Of a DNA stretch of 34,660 nucleotides, positions 24,714-33,205 are shown one piece after another. The stretch is taken from the NCBI GenBank assembly GCA_017303775.1, contig JAFLCH010000013.1, positions 1 to 34,660 on the forward strand, in the 5' to 3' direction. The position numbers and the translations under genes are program-made. The stretch's first letter is position 1. Each line of letters starts with the position of its first letter. The notes under the pieces are model-generated. The model ran no database searches. It was not told the origin of the DNA and saw only the letters and a program-made list of their open reading frames with translations. The stretch is from Anaerolineae bacterium. Its GTDB lineage: Bacteria > Chloroflexota > Anaerolineae > Aggregatilineales > Phototrophicaceae.

Positions 24714-25943
24714 TTATCCAACAAGAGTCAACCATAGCATTCCGATCGTCGTGGTTATAACCGTGATAGGAATGCCTACTCGGAGAAATTCGCTAAAGGT
24801 GAGCTTGACCCGATGGCCTTCAGCGATCTCCGCAACGATGAGCGTTGCGGCGGAACCCAGCAATGTGAGGTTTCCGGAAAGTGTCGAAGACATTGCAAGG
24901 GTGAGCCATGCTTGTTGGGCATTTGGTAGCGTTCCTATTTCGGGACGAAGTAACAGTACAGCAGGCACATTTGAGACCAGATTGCTAAGAACACCAGTTG
25001 TTAGACTGAGTGGGATAACTCCACCATGGATAAGTGGAGATACGATCTCGAAAAGCCTTTCGCTCAATCCTGTAACCTCGATTGCCCCGGTTACTACAAA
25101 TAAGCCTCCAAAAAATGCCAATAGTTCCCAATCGAGTGCTAGTAATCGCTGTGGTTTGAGGCGTGTTACGAAGAGCAAGGCCGCTGCTACGCAAGCCGAG
25201 GATACAATAGGTAAACCGATCAGAAAAGCTACCATAAGCCCTAGTACGATCAACAATGTTCGGTTCAATAGTGCAGGATAAATCTGACTAGAGGTTAATG
25301 GTCTTGGTGTGGTATTAGTTTGAAATGGCAGCGTGAATTCTTGCCGATAAACGAAAATGATTACCACCCAACATATCCCCAACCCGATTAAGGCTACTGG
25401 CCCTAGATAAGCTAAAAATGTCAGAAATGGGATATTGCTCGCCTGACCAATGATGAGGTTTTGTGGATTTCCTGTGATGGTTGCTGTAGAGCCGACGTTG
25501 GCTGCTGTGCCTAAACCAATGAGGTATGGAATGGGATTACGCTCTAACCGTTCGCAAAGCTCAATCACCAAAGGCGTAAACAAAATGCAGACAGGATCGT
25601 TGAGAAAGACTGCTGAAAGAACTCCTGAGGCGAAGATGATAGCTGCTAGTAGTATGCGAGGGCTGCGCGCGAATTGCAGCAGGCTATTGCTGACAATGTT
25701 GAAGAAGCCTGCCATACGTAGGTTCGCATTGATTACCATCATCGCAGCAAGCAATAGAATGGTGCCAATATCAAGCGAAGCATAAGCTTGTTTTTCGTTT
25801 AATGCGCCGATTGCGATAAGGATGGCGGCACTCGTGAGCGTGATAGTGGCACGGTTCATTCTGAGACCGGGGATTCGACCAACTGCCACACCCGCATAAG
25901 TCACCAGCACAATAATGCCGGTGATTATCGTTAGAGTATTCAC
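24714..25943 (-). CDS. SLC13/ArsB-like anion transporter
   Basis: This 409-residue polytopic membrane protein has about ten hydrophobic segments. It carries the family hallmarks GSTATITGNPQNLIIG near residue 160 and LSNLVSNVPAVLLL, the repeated half-site in the second half that also contains the SNVP motif. This is the ion-transporter superfamily that includes SLC13 dicarboxylate/sulfate carriers, CitMHS and ArsB; the substrate is an anion but cannot be specified. The frame opens at GTG 25964; I prefer GTG 25943 because it begins immediately before the first membrane segment, though both have weak ribosome binding sites. It lies downstream of the gltB terminator, so it is probably transcribed on its own. 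Confidence 0.85.
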   Translation of the reverse strand: MNTLTIITGIIVLVTYAGVAVGRIPGLRMNRATITLTSAAILIAIGALNEKQAYASLDIGTILLLAAMMVINANLRMAGFFNIVSNSLLQFARSPRILLAAIIFASGVLSAVFLNDPVCILFTPLVIELCERLERNPIPYLIGLGTAANVGSTATITGNPQNLIIGQASNIPFLTFLAYLGPVALIGLGICWVVIIFVYRQEFTLPFQTNTTPRPLTSSQIYPALLNRTLLIVLGLMVAFLIGLPIVSSACVAAALLFVTRLKPQRLLALDWELLAFFGGLFVVTGAIEVTGLSERLFEIVSPLIHGGVIPLSLTTGVLSNLVSNVPAVLLLRPEIGTLPNAQQAWLTLAMSSTLSGNLTLLGSAATLIVAEIAEGHRVKLTFSEFLRVGIPITVITTTIGMLWLTLVG

Positions 25944-26020
25944 GTATATTTTGATCCTGTACACCAGAGAGGGAGGAAAGCTAACTGAACTCCATTTTAT
26001 GCCGAGTATATCGTGAAATA

Positions 26021-26053
26021 AATAGCCGCCATAAGACGAATGGCGGCTATTTT
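26021..26053 (-). terminator. Rho-independent terminator of gltB
   Basis: A 12 bp perfect stem, AATAGCCGCCAT (26021-26032) with ATGGCGGCTATT (26040-26051) around a 7 nt loop. On the minus strand the stem is followed by TATTTC after its own terminal ATT. It begins 26 nt after the gltB stop and separates it from the transporter gene. TT after the stem on the plus strand makes weak bidirectional action possible. Confidence 0.85.
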
Positions 26054-26076
26054 GTCAAACGAATTCACTCGCGGTG

Positions 26077-29000
26077 CTAGTTCTTACGATTTGGTGGGGC
26101 AACCTTAACGAAGTGATCCTGAGGTTTAGCCAGCAGATTATAGAGATGCTGGGCTGCCTGTGGCTGATTGTTGACTTCTAGCGTTTGAATATAGGTGTTC
26201 AGCAGTTCGCGAACATCGGCTGTGCCTTTATCGTCCAGTGGGAAAATGTCAACCGTTGCCCCTTCAGCAATGCGACGCCGGATCGCATCAACAGTCAGAT
26301 TCATCTCTGGTTGTATGCGCTGATAGATGACCCCACCAGACATACCTGCGCACATCCACGGGCCGGGGTCGCCAAGAATAATCACTCGACCAGAGGTCAT
26401 ATATTCACACGCATAACCCTTGATGTTGGCGCGCGCAGCTAAACCACCTAATTCGTCACGCAGTGGTTGTGTAACCTCACCACCGAAAATTACATCTGCA
26501 CCGCTCAAACGAATACAAGCACGCGTATCTGCATTACCCTGTATGATGAAACGTCCACCTTGTGCGCCATAAGCAAAACTCTTGCCGACCGAACCATCTA
26601 AGCGCTGACCATTATGGTTTAAGCCCTTGAGAATCGTTACATTACCGGCTCGCGCGCACTTTGCAACACCGTCTTGCGCTCCACCTTCAACCATTACTTC
26701 CAACGGGAGATCGATAAAAGCTGCGAGACCATTGCCGGGAATAGCCGAGTTGCTGAAGTTCAGATGGATGGCGTTGACAAGATCTGCATTGGGGAAATCG
26801 CGGCGTTTGATTGCACCAGAGAGATGTGTACCCAAAGCCCGATCCATTGCCATGACCTGTTCATCATCATAGCTCAATTCGCGTTCACCGTATTCGACCT
26901 GTTCAGCGATGGTCGCTGTAATCTGTTTGGTGAGAGTGTTGCGCGGACGAACCAAACGTACACCAACTCCGGGCTGAAGGGTACGCTTCTTGTTTTGAGG
27001 GGCGCGTTTTGTTAATGGGCTGAGGTCAATCCGATCGTGCATCGCAATCTGTTCAAGTAAATCAGCGCGACCAACTACATCCTGTGTGCGGGTAAAGCCG
27101 AGTTTTGCAGTCCATTTGCGGATGTCGTCAGCAAGCAGATTGAAGACATTAACAATACCATTTACAGAGGCATCATAATCACGCGGGTCGAAGTGCTTGA
27201 TTCCCTTAAGGAGTGCTTCTTCCTTGGTCTTGATGTGGGTAGTAATTCCGACGTGGCATGTGCCTTCATGACACTTGCGGCAAATGGTGCAACCAACAGC
27301 GACCATTGCCAGTGTGCCGAAACCAACACGATTTGCACCGAGACACATCATCTTCAGCACATCGCGACCACTTTTCATTCCGCCATCGCACCAGAGTTCG
27401 ACATCATCGCGCAAACCACTTTCGCTGAGGGCGCGATGAGCCAACCAGACGCCGATTTCGGCAGGTAGACCGACATGACGGAGCGAGTGGGCACGGGCAG
27501 CACCGGTACCACCATCGTAGCCGGTGATGTTAATAATATCCGCACCTGCTTTAGCAACGCCGACCGCAATTACGCCAACACCGGGAACGACCGGAATTTT
27601 GACCGAAACCTTGGCTTGCGGATTGGCGGTTTTGAGTTCATCAATCAATTGAGCAAGGTCTTCGATCGAGTAAAGATCATGGTTATTGCTAGGCGAGATC
27701 AAATCTACACCGGGGGTGGTATGTCGGGCTGCTGCAACCTGTTCGGTTACTTTGTAACCGGGTAACTGACCACCTTCACCCGGTTTCGCTCCTTGACCAA
27801 TTTTGATTTCGAGATAATCACAGGAGTTCAAGAATTCGATGTTGACACCGAAACGGGCGGAAGCAATCTGATTGCCACGATTGCGAGGATAACGCCCCAT
27901 CACGTCTGGTAGTTCACCCCCTTCACCATTCACGCAGATGGTATTCAGGCGATAAGCCGCTTCACCATATGCTTTGTAGGCGAGTTCTCCCTGTGAGCCG
28001 AATGACATTGCGCCAATGATAGCTGGCATCGCGTGATCTTTAATACTTATATCAACGGTAGCCGGATCAATGTTGTTTTCGGTGGTTTTTAAGCCTATGA
28101 CATGCCGCAGAGCAACTGGAATATCCGCTTCCAGTTCAAACATCTGCTGGGTGTATTCTTCGAGGCTGAGTTCACCGAGCGCGATATCTTCAATTTTCTT
28201 CCACATCTTCGGATAGAGACGATCCGCATTGGCGAGCTTGCCACTTTTTTCTCCACGCAGTTCAGCAGCACGCTCTTCTGCGTCATCCTTCATGGCACTC
28301 CATGTGAGGCCACGCGCCTCCGAACCAAAGTAATTGGGTGTTGCGAGATAAGTGGCAACATCTTTAGCGAGGCCAATGGAACTGAATGAGTGACCGTAAC
28401 CGCGAAGCTCATGACAACCAATGGTTGAAATGACTTTTTCGATGCCACCATTTAGCACTTTAACGAGACCCGTCAATTGTTTCTGACGAATTTCGGGGGT
28501 GATTGCTTCTTTGCTGGGGCGGGGGGCGATACCCAGTGCAACAGCGTACATCGAGTACGGGACGATTCCGTTGGCGCCGAGGGCGATGCACAACGCTAAA
28601 TCGTGCAGATCCCGGAGTGCGCCAGAACGGACAACAACACCCGTTTGACGGCGTAGGTTTGGTGTGGCAGGGGCATTGCGTAAGGCTTGATCAATGGAAG
28701 AAGTGATCAGGAGTGGATCAATCCAGAGATGTTGACCATCAAAGATATCTGTATCGTCCAGAATGAGACACTGCGCTCCATTTGCCACGGCTTCGATCGC
28801 CGCATTTTGAAGCCGGATGACAGCATCCTGAATACCTTCGTCCATCGCAGCCCAAGTGGGCAGAACAACCAAACGCTCGCCGAAAATCTCGAAAAGATCT
28901 TCGATAATTAGTGTGCCGCTCTTTTCGGCAGCTGTTCGGACTTCATCCAGATCGCCAAGCTCAGAGTAGCCACCCAGAAGCACGGGACTCGCTATTTGAA

Positions 29001-30762
29001 GGAGTATGTTGTTCGGATTGGTGGACGTACTCACTTGAGGGCGAGCACCAATCAAACTCTTAACCGAGAACTGAGCCTTTTCGCGCTCACGATCAATCGC
29101 TGGATTGGTGACGACGGCGACTGTTTCTTTGAAGTAGTCGGCAATGTTGACACGTGTTTGACTGAGGGCTGCAAGTGGGCCGTCCCAACCGAGTGAGCCA
29201 ACCTGTTCCTTGTGTGCTTCAGCGATGGATTCCATGAATTGGACGTGATAGCGTTCCCAACCGAGAGCAGCCATGGTATTGGCATTGATCGGCGTTTTCT
29301 TCATGCTCCACGGAATAGTCGAGGTTGCTATAACGGGTGCTGACTGTGGCTGTACGGCTTCGGCGAGGTGGGCTGCTGCAGGAGCAAGCTTGAGACCGCT
29401 GCCTGAGTCGGAAGGGACAGCAGGCGAAGCGGGTAGGGGCATCTTCAGGTCATTGAGCGACCACATGCCAGCAGGAGCCTGATTATGTTGAATGCCCCGT
29501 TCAATCTGGCGGCTGAGGACGTGCCGCTGGATGGCAGGATAGTCGAAGACTTCGAGACCTTCGCCAGCCTTGAGTTTGAGAGCGATTTTTTCGCCGGGAG
29601 CGAGCGGCTTAGGTTCGGTGGACATCATATCGAGTGCGTAGACACCGCGTTCTGAGGTGGCGAAGTATTCCTTTTCCGTTTCACCAAACCAGAGCGGACG
29701 AAGCCCTAAGGCATCGACACTGAAAACACAGGTATCTCCAAGACGACCTGCTACCGCAGCCGGGCCTTGAGCGAAGGGGCCGAACGCTTGCCGGATGTAT
29801 TCGTACATGGCATGAATGTCGGCTGCGTTCTGGATGAGATCGTGATTGTGGGCAGGGAAAACGTACTCCATTGCCTCGATGAGATCCATGTCGAAATCCA
29901 TGCAGAGCGATTGCAGGACACGGTCAACATCTTGCGAGTCGGAGTTGTTGGCGTCGAGGGGGATTCCCAGCATGCCGGCTTCGAGACGGAAGCGGGAGAT
30001 GGTGTTGAATTCACCATTGTGTCCCATGACGCCAAAGGGCTGGACACGTTCGAAGATGGAATTGGTGTTGGTGCTATAACGGGCGTGCCCCAGCGTTACG
30101 GTGGAAGCATAGTCCGGGTCACGCAGTTCGGGATAGTAGCGACGGAGGATTTCCACCGTCCCTTGTACTTTGAAAACCACGCTGTGAGATGAGAACGAGG
30201 GGAAGTGAACCCCAAGGTCTTTTTCCAACTTGGTTTGAAGGCGGAAAAGGGTACGGTCGAGTTGTTCGGTCGGAATGGAACCGTTCATGCCGGCGATTTG
30301 CCAGAAGGCGGGTTCGTTCTTCTGGGCATTCGGGCCGAGCATATAACTGTTGACGATGCCGGGTTCTTCGAGAATAACATCAAGACCAGCAGCGGACATT
30401 TGCTGACTAATTTGTTCAATGAGGTTATGGGTACGACCACGCGCAGAAGCAGGGATCATGATGTGGGCGACCCAGAAGTTACGGTTCGCAACAATGGAGG
30501 TGCGCAAACCAGCACGTGCTAAACGCTTCATCCATAACTGTCTGGGAATGTCCGTGAGGATTCCGACACCATCACCTTCACCATCCACAATACCGGTACG
30601 ATGCCCCATACGGGTGAGGGCTTCGATTGTGCGTTTTACATTACCATGAGTGGGCTGCCCACCTTTGCGAACGGCACAGATTAACGCACAAGCATCATGC
30701 TCCTGTGTGTCGATAGGGTGAAGTTCGATGTCCGTACAGTCAGATGGATGGTCGTGCTGCAT
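26077..30762 (-). CDS. gltB: Glutamate synthase large subunit
   Basis: The 1561-residue enzyme converts glutamine and 2-oxoglutarate to two glutamates. The N-terminal class II amidotransferase domain has the nucleophile Cys at residue 25 (EHDACALICA), exposed after removal of a short propeptide. The central and FMN domains follow, with PGEGGQLPGYKV and the 3Fe-4S cluster motif CTICRKCHEGTCHVG near residues 1158-1169 (C-x5-C-x4-C). The GXGXG domain closes the protein (VGKSFAYGAQGGRFIIQGNA). A Pro/Ala-rich, low-complexity stretch at about residues 440-490 joins the amidotransferase to the central domain. AGGAGAAACACA precedes the ATG. No gltD lies in this window, so the electron donor (NADPH via a distant GltD, or ferredoxin) is undecided. 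Repeat copy B lies upstream and a strong terminator downstream. Confidence 0.95.
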   Translation of the reverse strand: MQHDHPSDCTDIELHPIDTQEHDACALICAVRKGGQPTHGNVKRTIEALTRMGHRTGIVDGEGDGVGILTDIPRQLWMKRLARAGLRTSIVANRNFWVAHIMIPASARGRTHNLIEQISQQMSAAGLDVILEEPGIVNSYMLGPNAQKNEPAFWQIAGMNGSIPTEQLDRTLFRLQTKLEKDLGVHFPSFSSHSVVFKVQGTVEILRRYYPELRDPDYASTVTLGHARYSTNTNSIFERVQPFGVMGHNGEFNTISRFRLEAGMLGIPLDANNSDSQDVDRVLQSLCMDFDMDLIEAMEYVFPAHNHDLIQNAADIHAMYEYIRQAFGPFAQGPAAVAGRLGDTCVFSVDALGLRPLWFGETEKEYFATSERGVYALDMMSTEPKPLAPGEKIALKLKAGEGLEVFDYPAIQRHVLSRQIERGIQHNQAPAGMWSLNDLKMPLPASPAVPSDSGSGLKLAPAAAHLAEAVQPQSAPVIATSTIPWSMKKTPINANTMAALGWERYHVQFMESIAEAHKEQVGSLGWDGPLAALSQTRVNIADYFKETVAVVTNPAIDREREKAQFSVKSLIGARPQVSTSTNPNNILLQIASPVLLGGYSELGDLDEVRTAAEKSGTLIIEDLFEIFGERLVVLPTWAAMDEGIQDAVIRLQNAAIEAVANGAQCLILDDTDIFDGQHLWIDPLLITSSIDQALRNAPATPNLRRQTGVVVRSGALRDLHDLALCIALGANGIVPYSMYAVALGIAPRPSKEAITPEIRQKQLTGLVKVLNGGIEKVISTIGCHELRGYGHSFSSIGLAKDVATYLATPNYFGSEARGLTWSAMKDDAEERAAELRGEKSGKLANADRLYPKMWKKIEDIALGELSLEEYTQQMFELEADIPVALRHVIGLKTTENNIDPATVDISIKDHAMPAIIGAMSFGSQGELAYKAYGEAAYRLNTICVNGEGGELPDVMGRYPRNRGNQIASARFGVNIEFLNSCDYLEIKIGQGAKPGEGGQLPGYKVTEQVAAARHTTPGVDLISPSNNHDLYSIEDLAQLIDELKTANPQAKVSVKIPVVPGVGVIAVGVAKAGADIINITGYDGGTGAARAHSLRHVGLPAEIGVWLAHRALSESGLRDDVELWCDGGMKSGRDVLKMMCLGANRVGFGTLAMVAVGCTICRKCHEGTCHVGITTHIKTKEEALLKGIKHFDPRDYDASVNGIVNVFNLLADDIRKWTAKLGFTRTQDVVGRADLLEQIAMHDRIDLSPLTKRAPQNKKRTLQPGVGVRLVRPRNTLTKQITATIAEQVEYGERELSYDDEQVMAMDRALGTHLSGAIKRRDFPNADLVNAIHLNFSNSAIPGNGLAAFIDLPLEVMVEGGAQDGVAKCARAGNVTILKGLNHNGQRLDGSVGKSFAYGAQGGRFIIQGNADTRACIRLSGADVIFGGEVTQPLRDELGGLAARANIKGYACEYMTSGRVIILGDPGPWMCAGMSGGVIYQRIQPEMNLTVDAIRRRIAEGATVDIFPLDDKGTADVRELLNTYIQTLEVNNQPQAAQHLYNLLAKPQDHFVKVAPPNRKN

Positions 30763-31055
30763 TGTGTTTCTCCTGAATTTCTCGGTGTCGTACCGTTAGT
30801 TTGTACAAAGCATATAAAATCCATCTTTTTTTATTGGTGATAATTTAGCCGCAAAACGTGTTATTCTCTACAGATAATCTATGTAAAATTGTTTAGCGTT
30901 CAATCGTGCAAGTTGCATAGTTATTGCCCCCTCTCTGTTTTTTTGCCCATTTATCCTGACCTGAATATCGATAATGCAACCCTGCCACACGGATGTGATG
31001 GAGGATTTTGCTGCGGATTGCAGCGTTCGGGGGGACGTTTTTGAGAGTGGTCTTG
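30763..31055 (-). other. Long AT-rich 5' region of gltB
   Basis: This gene-free stretch of 293 nt separates gltB from repeat copy B. It contains a possible 16-codon ORF (30868-30918, minus) with GAGGGGG before it, and a 10 bp palindrome TTTGTACAAA at 30800-30809. I could not identify one convincing gltB promoter; several AT-rich candidates exist. A leader transcript starting in repeat copy B could also cross this region. Confidence 0.4.
30868..30918 (-). CDS. Possible 16-residue ORF in the gltB leader
   Basis: ATG at 30918 is preceded by GAGGGGG with an 8 nt gap and opens a 16-codon frame (MQLARLNAKQFYIDYL) ending with TAG, 105 nt before gltB. There is no codon bias strong enough to suggest attenuation, and no homologue is known to me. 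Chance occurrence is quite possible. Confidence 0.2.
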   Translation of the reverse strand: MQLARLNAKQFYIDYL

Positions 31056-31066
31056 TGGCGGACTAT

Positions 31067-31085
31067 CCGCCGTTATTGACGGCGG
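31067..31085 (-). terminator. Hairpin at the end of repeat copy B
   Basis: CCGCCGT (31067-31073) pairs with ACGGCGG (31079-31085) around a 5 nt loop, in the same position as the hairpin of copy A. On the minus strand it is followed by ATAGTCC, so there is no U tract here, making termination less likely than in copy A. Confidence 0.35.
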
Positions 31086-31366
31086 GAACAAGCGTGGCTG
31101 GCGCGGGTTTATGTTGTTTGAAGGCGGGAAGACGCGGGTTTGGCGCTTTTGGCTGCGGGAAGAACGGTGTTGGCTGCCGCCATGCGGCAATGGCAGCGGG
31201 AAGAGGGGAGACTGCCGCCGACAAAACGAGGGCGTATGCGGGGAGATGGGGAACTGCCGCCGAGGTGCGCCGCCAATGCCGCCACATCCGCCAAAAGAAA
31301 ATGGTTGTGAGATAGGATGCTTCGGGACAAGGTGAACCTCGTGGGAAAGTACAATACAACCACCTA

Positions 31367-31395
31367 ATTTTAGAACAAAAATGCTAAATTGTCAA
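31367..31395 (-). promoter_or_regulatory. Near-consensus sigma70-type promoter inside repeat copy B
   Basis: On the minus strand TTGACA (31395-31390), exactly 17 nt, then TAAAAT (31372-31367): eleven of twelve consensus bases with ideal spacing. The start site would be near 31360, at the same place in the element as in copy A. Confidence 0.75.
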
Positions 31396-31425
31396 CAGTG
31401 GTGGTTGAAACCGCAGGCATAAACG

Positions 31426-31457
31426 CCACGACTCCCGAAGTGTTTCGAGAGTCGTGG
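31426..31457 (-). terminator. Possible terminator of the second PucR-type gene
   Basis: CCACGACTC (31426-31434) pairs with GAGTCGTGG (31449-31457), a 9 bp perfect stem, with further CGAA/TTCG pairing in the loop. On the minus strand it begins 33 nt after the regulator stop and is followed by CGTTTATG, a short T-run only. Confidence 0.55.
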
Positions 31458-31489
31458 ATGAAGTTCATAAGAGGGCGGATTTTATGCCA

Positions 31490-33136
31490 TCAGTTCATCG
31501 CTAAGAGGCGACGGATAGTGAGCGCTAGATGGAGCGCGAGACGGATTTCGGGACGTTCGAGGTCGATTTGTGCGATTTCATTGATGCGGTTCATGCGATA
31601 GAGCAGGGTGTTGCGGTGAACGATGAGCGTTTCCGCTGTCTGGCTAAGATTACCATGACAGGCAAAAAAGGCTTCGAGGGTTTTTATGAGATCGGCGTTC
31701 TGGCGATGATCGTATTCTTCTAATGTGCCGAGTGTGCGCTGACAGAAGGCGATCAGTTTTTCGCGGTCGGAGAGGCTCAAGATCAGTTGATAGACACCGA
31801 GATCGCCGATGTAGAGCGGGGTATCGGTATGGAGGCGGGCGGCTAGTTCGAGGGCTTGCACGGCATCCCGGTAGCTGTTGCGCCAAGCGGTGATGTCTCG
31901 TGCAGCCTGCCCAAGACCGACAGCGACACGCGATGATGGGTACTGGCGCTGAACTTCCTGTGTGAACGATTTCGCTAACTTCATGCTGGATTCGATTGAG
32001 TCTTTGGGATCGGTGGCATGGAACACGAGGAGTTCATTTTCACGCTCGCGCTGCCAAACGAGGGCGCTGGCATGGTGACTGGCGACGACACCATTGACGA
32101 GCGTTTCCAAGCGGCGATTGGAAGGGGTCTTTTCACCCTGCCAAGCCAACACAATCGCCAGATGGGTTTGGGTCATATCGTGTTCGAAACGTTCGCCTTG
32201 ACGGATGGCTTCTTGCTGGCTGACATCACCGATCAAGAGGCGGTCAAGAAATGTTCCGCGCAGACGTTTTTCGGTATCGCTGATGGCTTTGGCTTTCGCC
32301 ATTTCCAGTGCGCAGGCGGCTGCACCATGTTCGGCAACGAGTAAGTCCACATCATCCAGTTCGGTGTCGCGCCCGATGATGGAAAGGTAGCCGCGCCCGA
32401 TATTCTTGGTGATGATGGGCGAGACAAAGCGGGCGAGGCCGGGAGTCGGCAGCGATTGGAGCAGCACGGGATTGTCGATTTCTGCGACGCGCTGGCGATC
32501 TTGCATATCTACGGGCAGATTGTAGACGTTACGGAGGAACTGCTCGACATCATCCCAGTTGCCGATGAACTGTGGTTGGACGGAGCTTTCGATGATACGG
32601 AGACGTTTGTCCTGTACAACGACGGCTTTGTTGGTGAGACGCGCCATGGCACTAACGAGTTCCGCCATGCCTTCGTTACGCGACGAGATCTGGGTGAGCT
32701 GGCGATAAATCTGGGTGGCGCGGCGTTCGATTTGACCTTTGCGATCTACAAGCAGACTGACGACCGCTTTTTCTACCATACGGATGCGGCTGCCGGCTGG
32801 AATCACCATGACGGGCATACCGATGGCGTTGGCTTCCGCGATGAGGGCAGGGGAAGCGTTTTCGCTGAGGACGACGCCGGACGCATGCATGTCTGATGCC
32901 CAACGGAGCACATCGACATCAGGTGTAATACGGGAGGAGTCAGTTTCCGGTTGGGCAACCAGCACAACCTCGCCTTTTTGCAGGGTTTTGGCTGCGATGT
33001 GCGTTTCGGGATAAAAGACGGTGGCCCAGCTTACTGCGCGGTTGAGCAACCCATCACCGGCGACGACACGTGTGCCGAGCGGAAGCGCGAGTTTGCGAAT
33101 ATCTTCTACCGTGAGACTTTGTGGACTTTCCGACAT
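31490..33136 (-). CDS. PucR/CdaR-family transcriptional regulator (second paralogue)
   Basis: This 548-residue regulator has the same plan as the one at 22621. A PucR N-terminal domain (TVEDIRKLALPLGTRVVAG, residues about 9-27) is followed by a segment KAVVVQDKRLRIIESS opening a GAF-like region, then a CdaR-type middle domain. A C-terminal helix-turn-helix (GNLSQTAETLIVHRNTLLYRMNRI, near residues 490-515) ends it. The N-terminal domain is closer to the classical PucR pattern than in the first paralogue. It is transcribed toward repeat copy B and gltB, from which it is separated by a possible terminator. Location suggests a link to nitrogen or amino-acid supply, but the target genes are unknown. 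The site TTATTCACAAT lies just before its start codon. Confidence 0.9.
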   Translation of the reverse strand: MSESPQSLTVEDIRKLALPLGTRVVAGDGLLNRAVSWATVFYPETHIAAKTLQKGEVVLVAQPETDSSRITPDVDVLRWASDMHASGVVLSENASPALIAEANAIGMPVMVIPAGSRIRMVEKAVVSLLVDRKGQIERRATQIYRQLTQISSRNEGMAELVSAMARLTNKAVVVQDKRLRIIESSVQPQFIGNWDDVEQFLRNVYNLPVDMQDRQRVAEIDNPVLLQSLPTPGLARFVSPIITKNIGRGYLSIIGRDTELDDVDLLVAEHGAAACALEMAKAKAISDTEKRLRGTFLDRLLIGDVSQQEAIRQGERFEHDMTQTHLAIVLAWQGEKTPSNRRLETLVNGVVASHHASALVWQRERENELLVFHATDPKDSIESSMKLAKSFTQEVQRQYPSSRVAVGLGQAARDITAWRNSYRDAVQALELAARLHTDTPLYIGDLGVYQLILSLSDREKLIAFCQRTLGTLEEYDHRQNADLIKTLEAFFACHGNLSQTAETLIVHRNTLLYRMNRINEIAQIDLERPEIRLALHLALTIRRLLAMN

Positions 33137-33156
33137 GCTTGACCTATCAATATTTC

Positions 33157-33167
33157 TTATTCACAAT
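33157..33167. promoter_or_regulatory. TTATTCACAAT site upstream of the second PucR-type gene
   Basis: This 11-mer is the reverse complement of the one at 22452-22462 upstream of the first PucR-type gene. It contains TTATTCACA, which fits the DnaA-box consensus TTATNCACA. It lies about 20 nt upstream of the regulator start, where an autoregulatory operator could also sit. Confidence 0.35.
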
Positions 33168-33205
33168 AACCAATTGGCCTATTAGGATAACATAAAATTA
33201 GTCGA

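Larger units (their letters stand above)
31056..31395 (-). repeat. Promoter-bearing dispersed repeat, copy B (candidate non-coding RNA unit)
   Basis: This element of about 340 bp lies on the minus strand and matches copy A at 13137-13484 from promoter to terminal hairpin. The promoter (31395-31360) and the last 230 or so nt are well conserved; the 60-75 nt between are not. Within the conserved part the two copies align over 61 consecutive triplets without any insertion or deletion. Like copy A it points toward a downstream gene in the same direction (gltB), but the distance to that gene differs strongly (about 300 nt here, about 90 nt in copy A). The region between 31396 and 31489 holds only a hairpin after the regulator gene. 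Confidence 0.75.
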
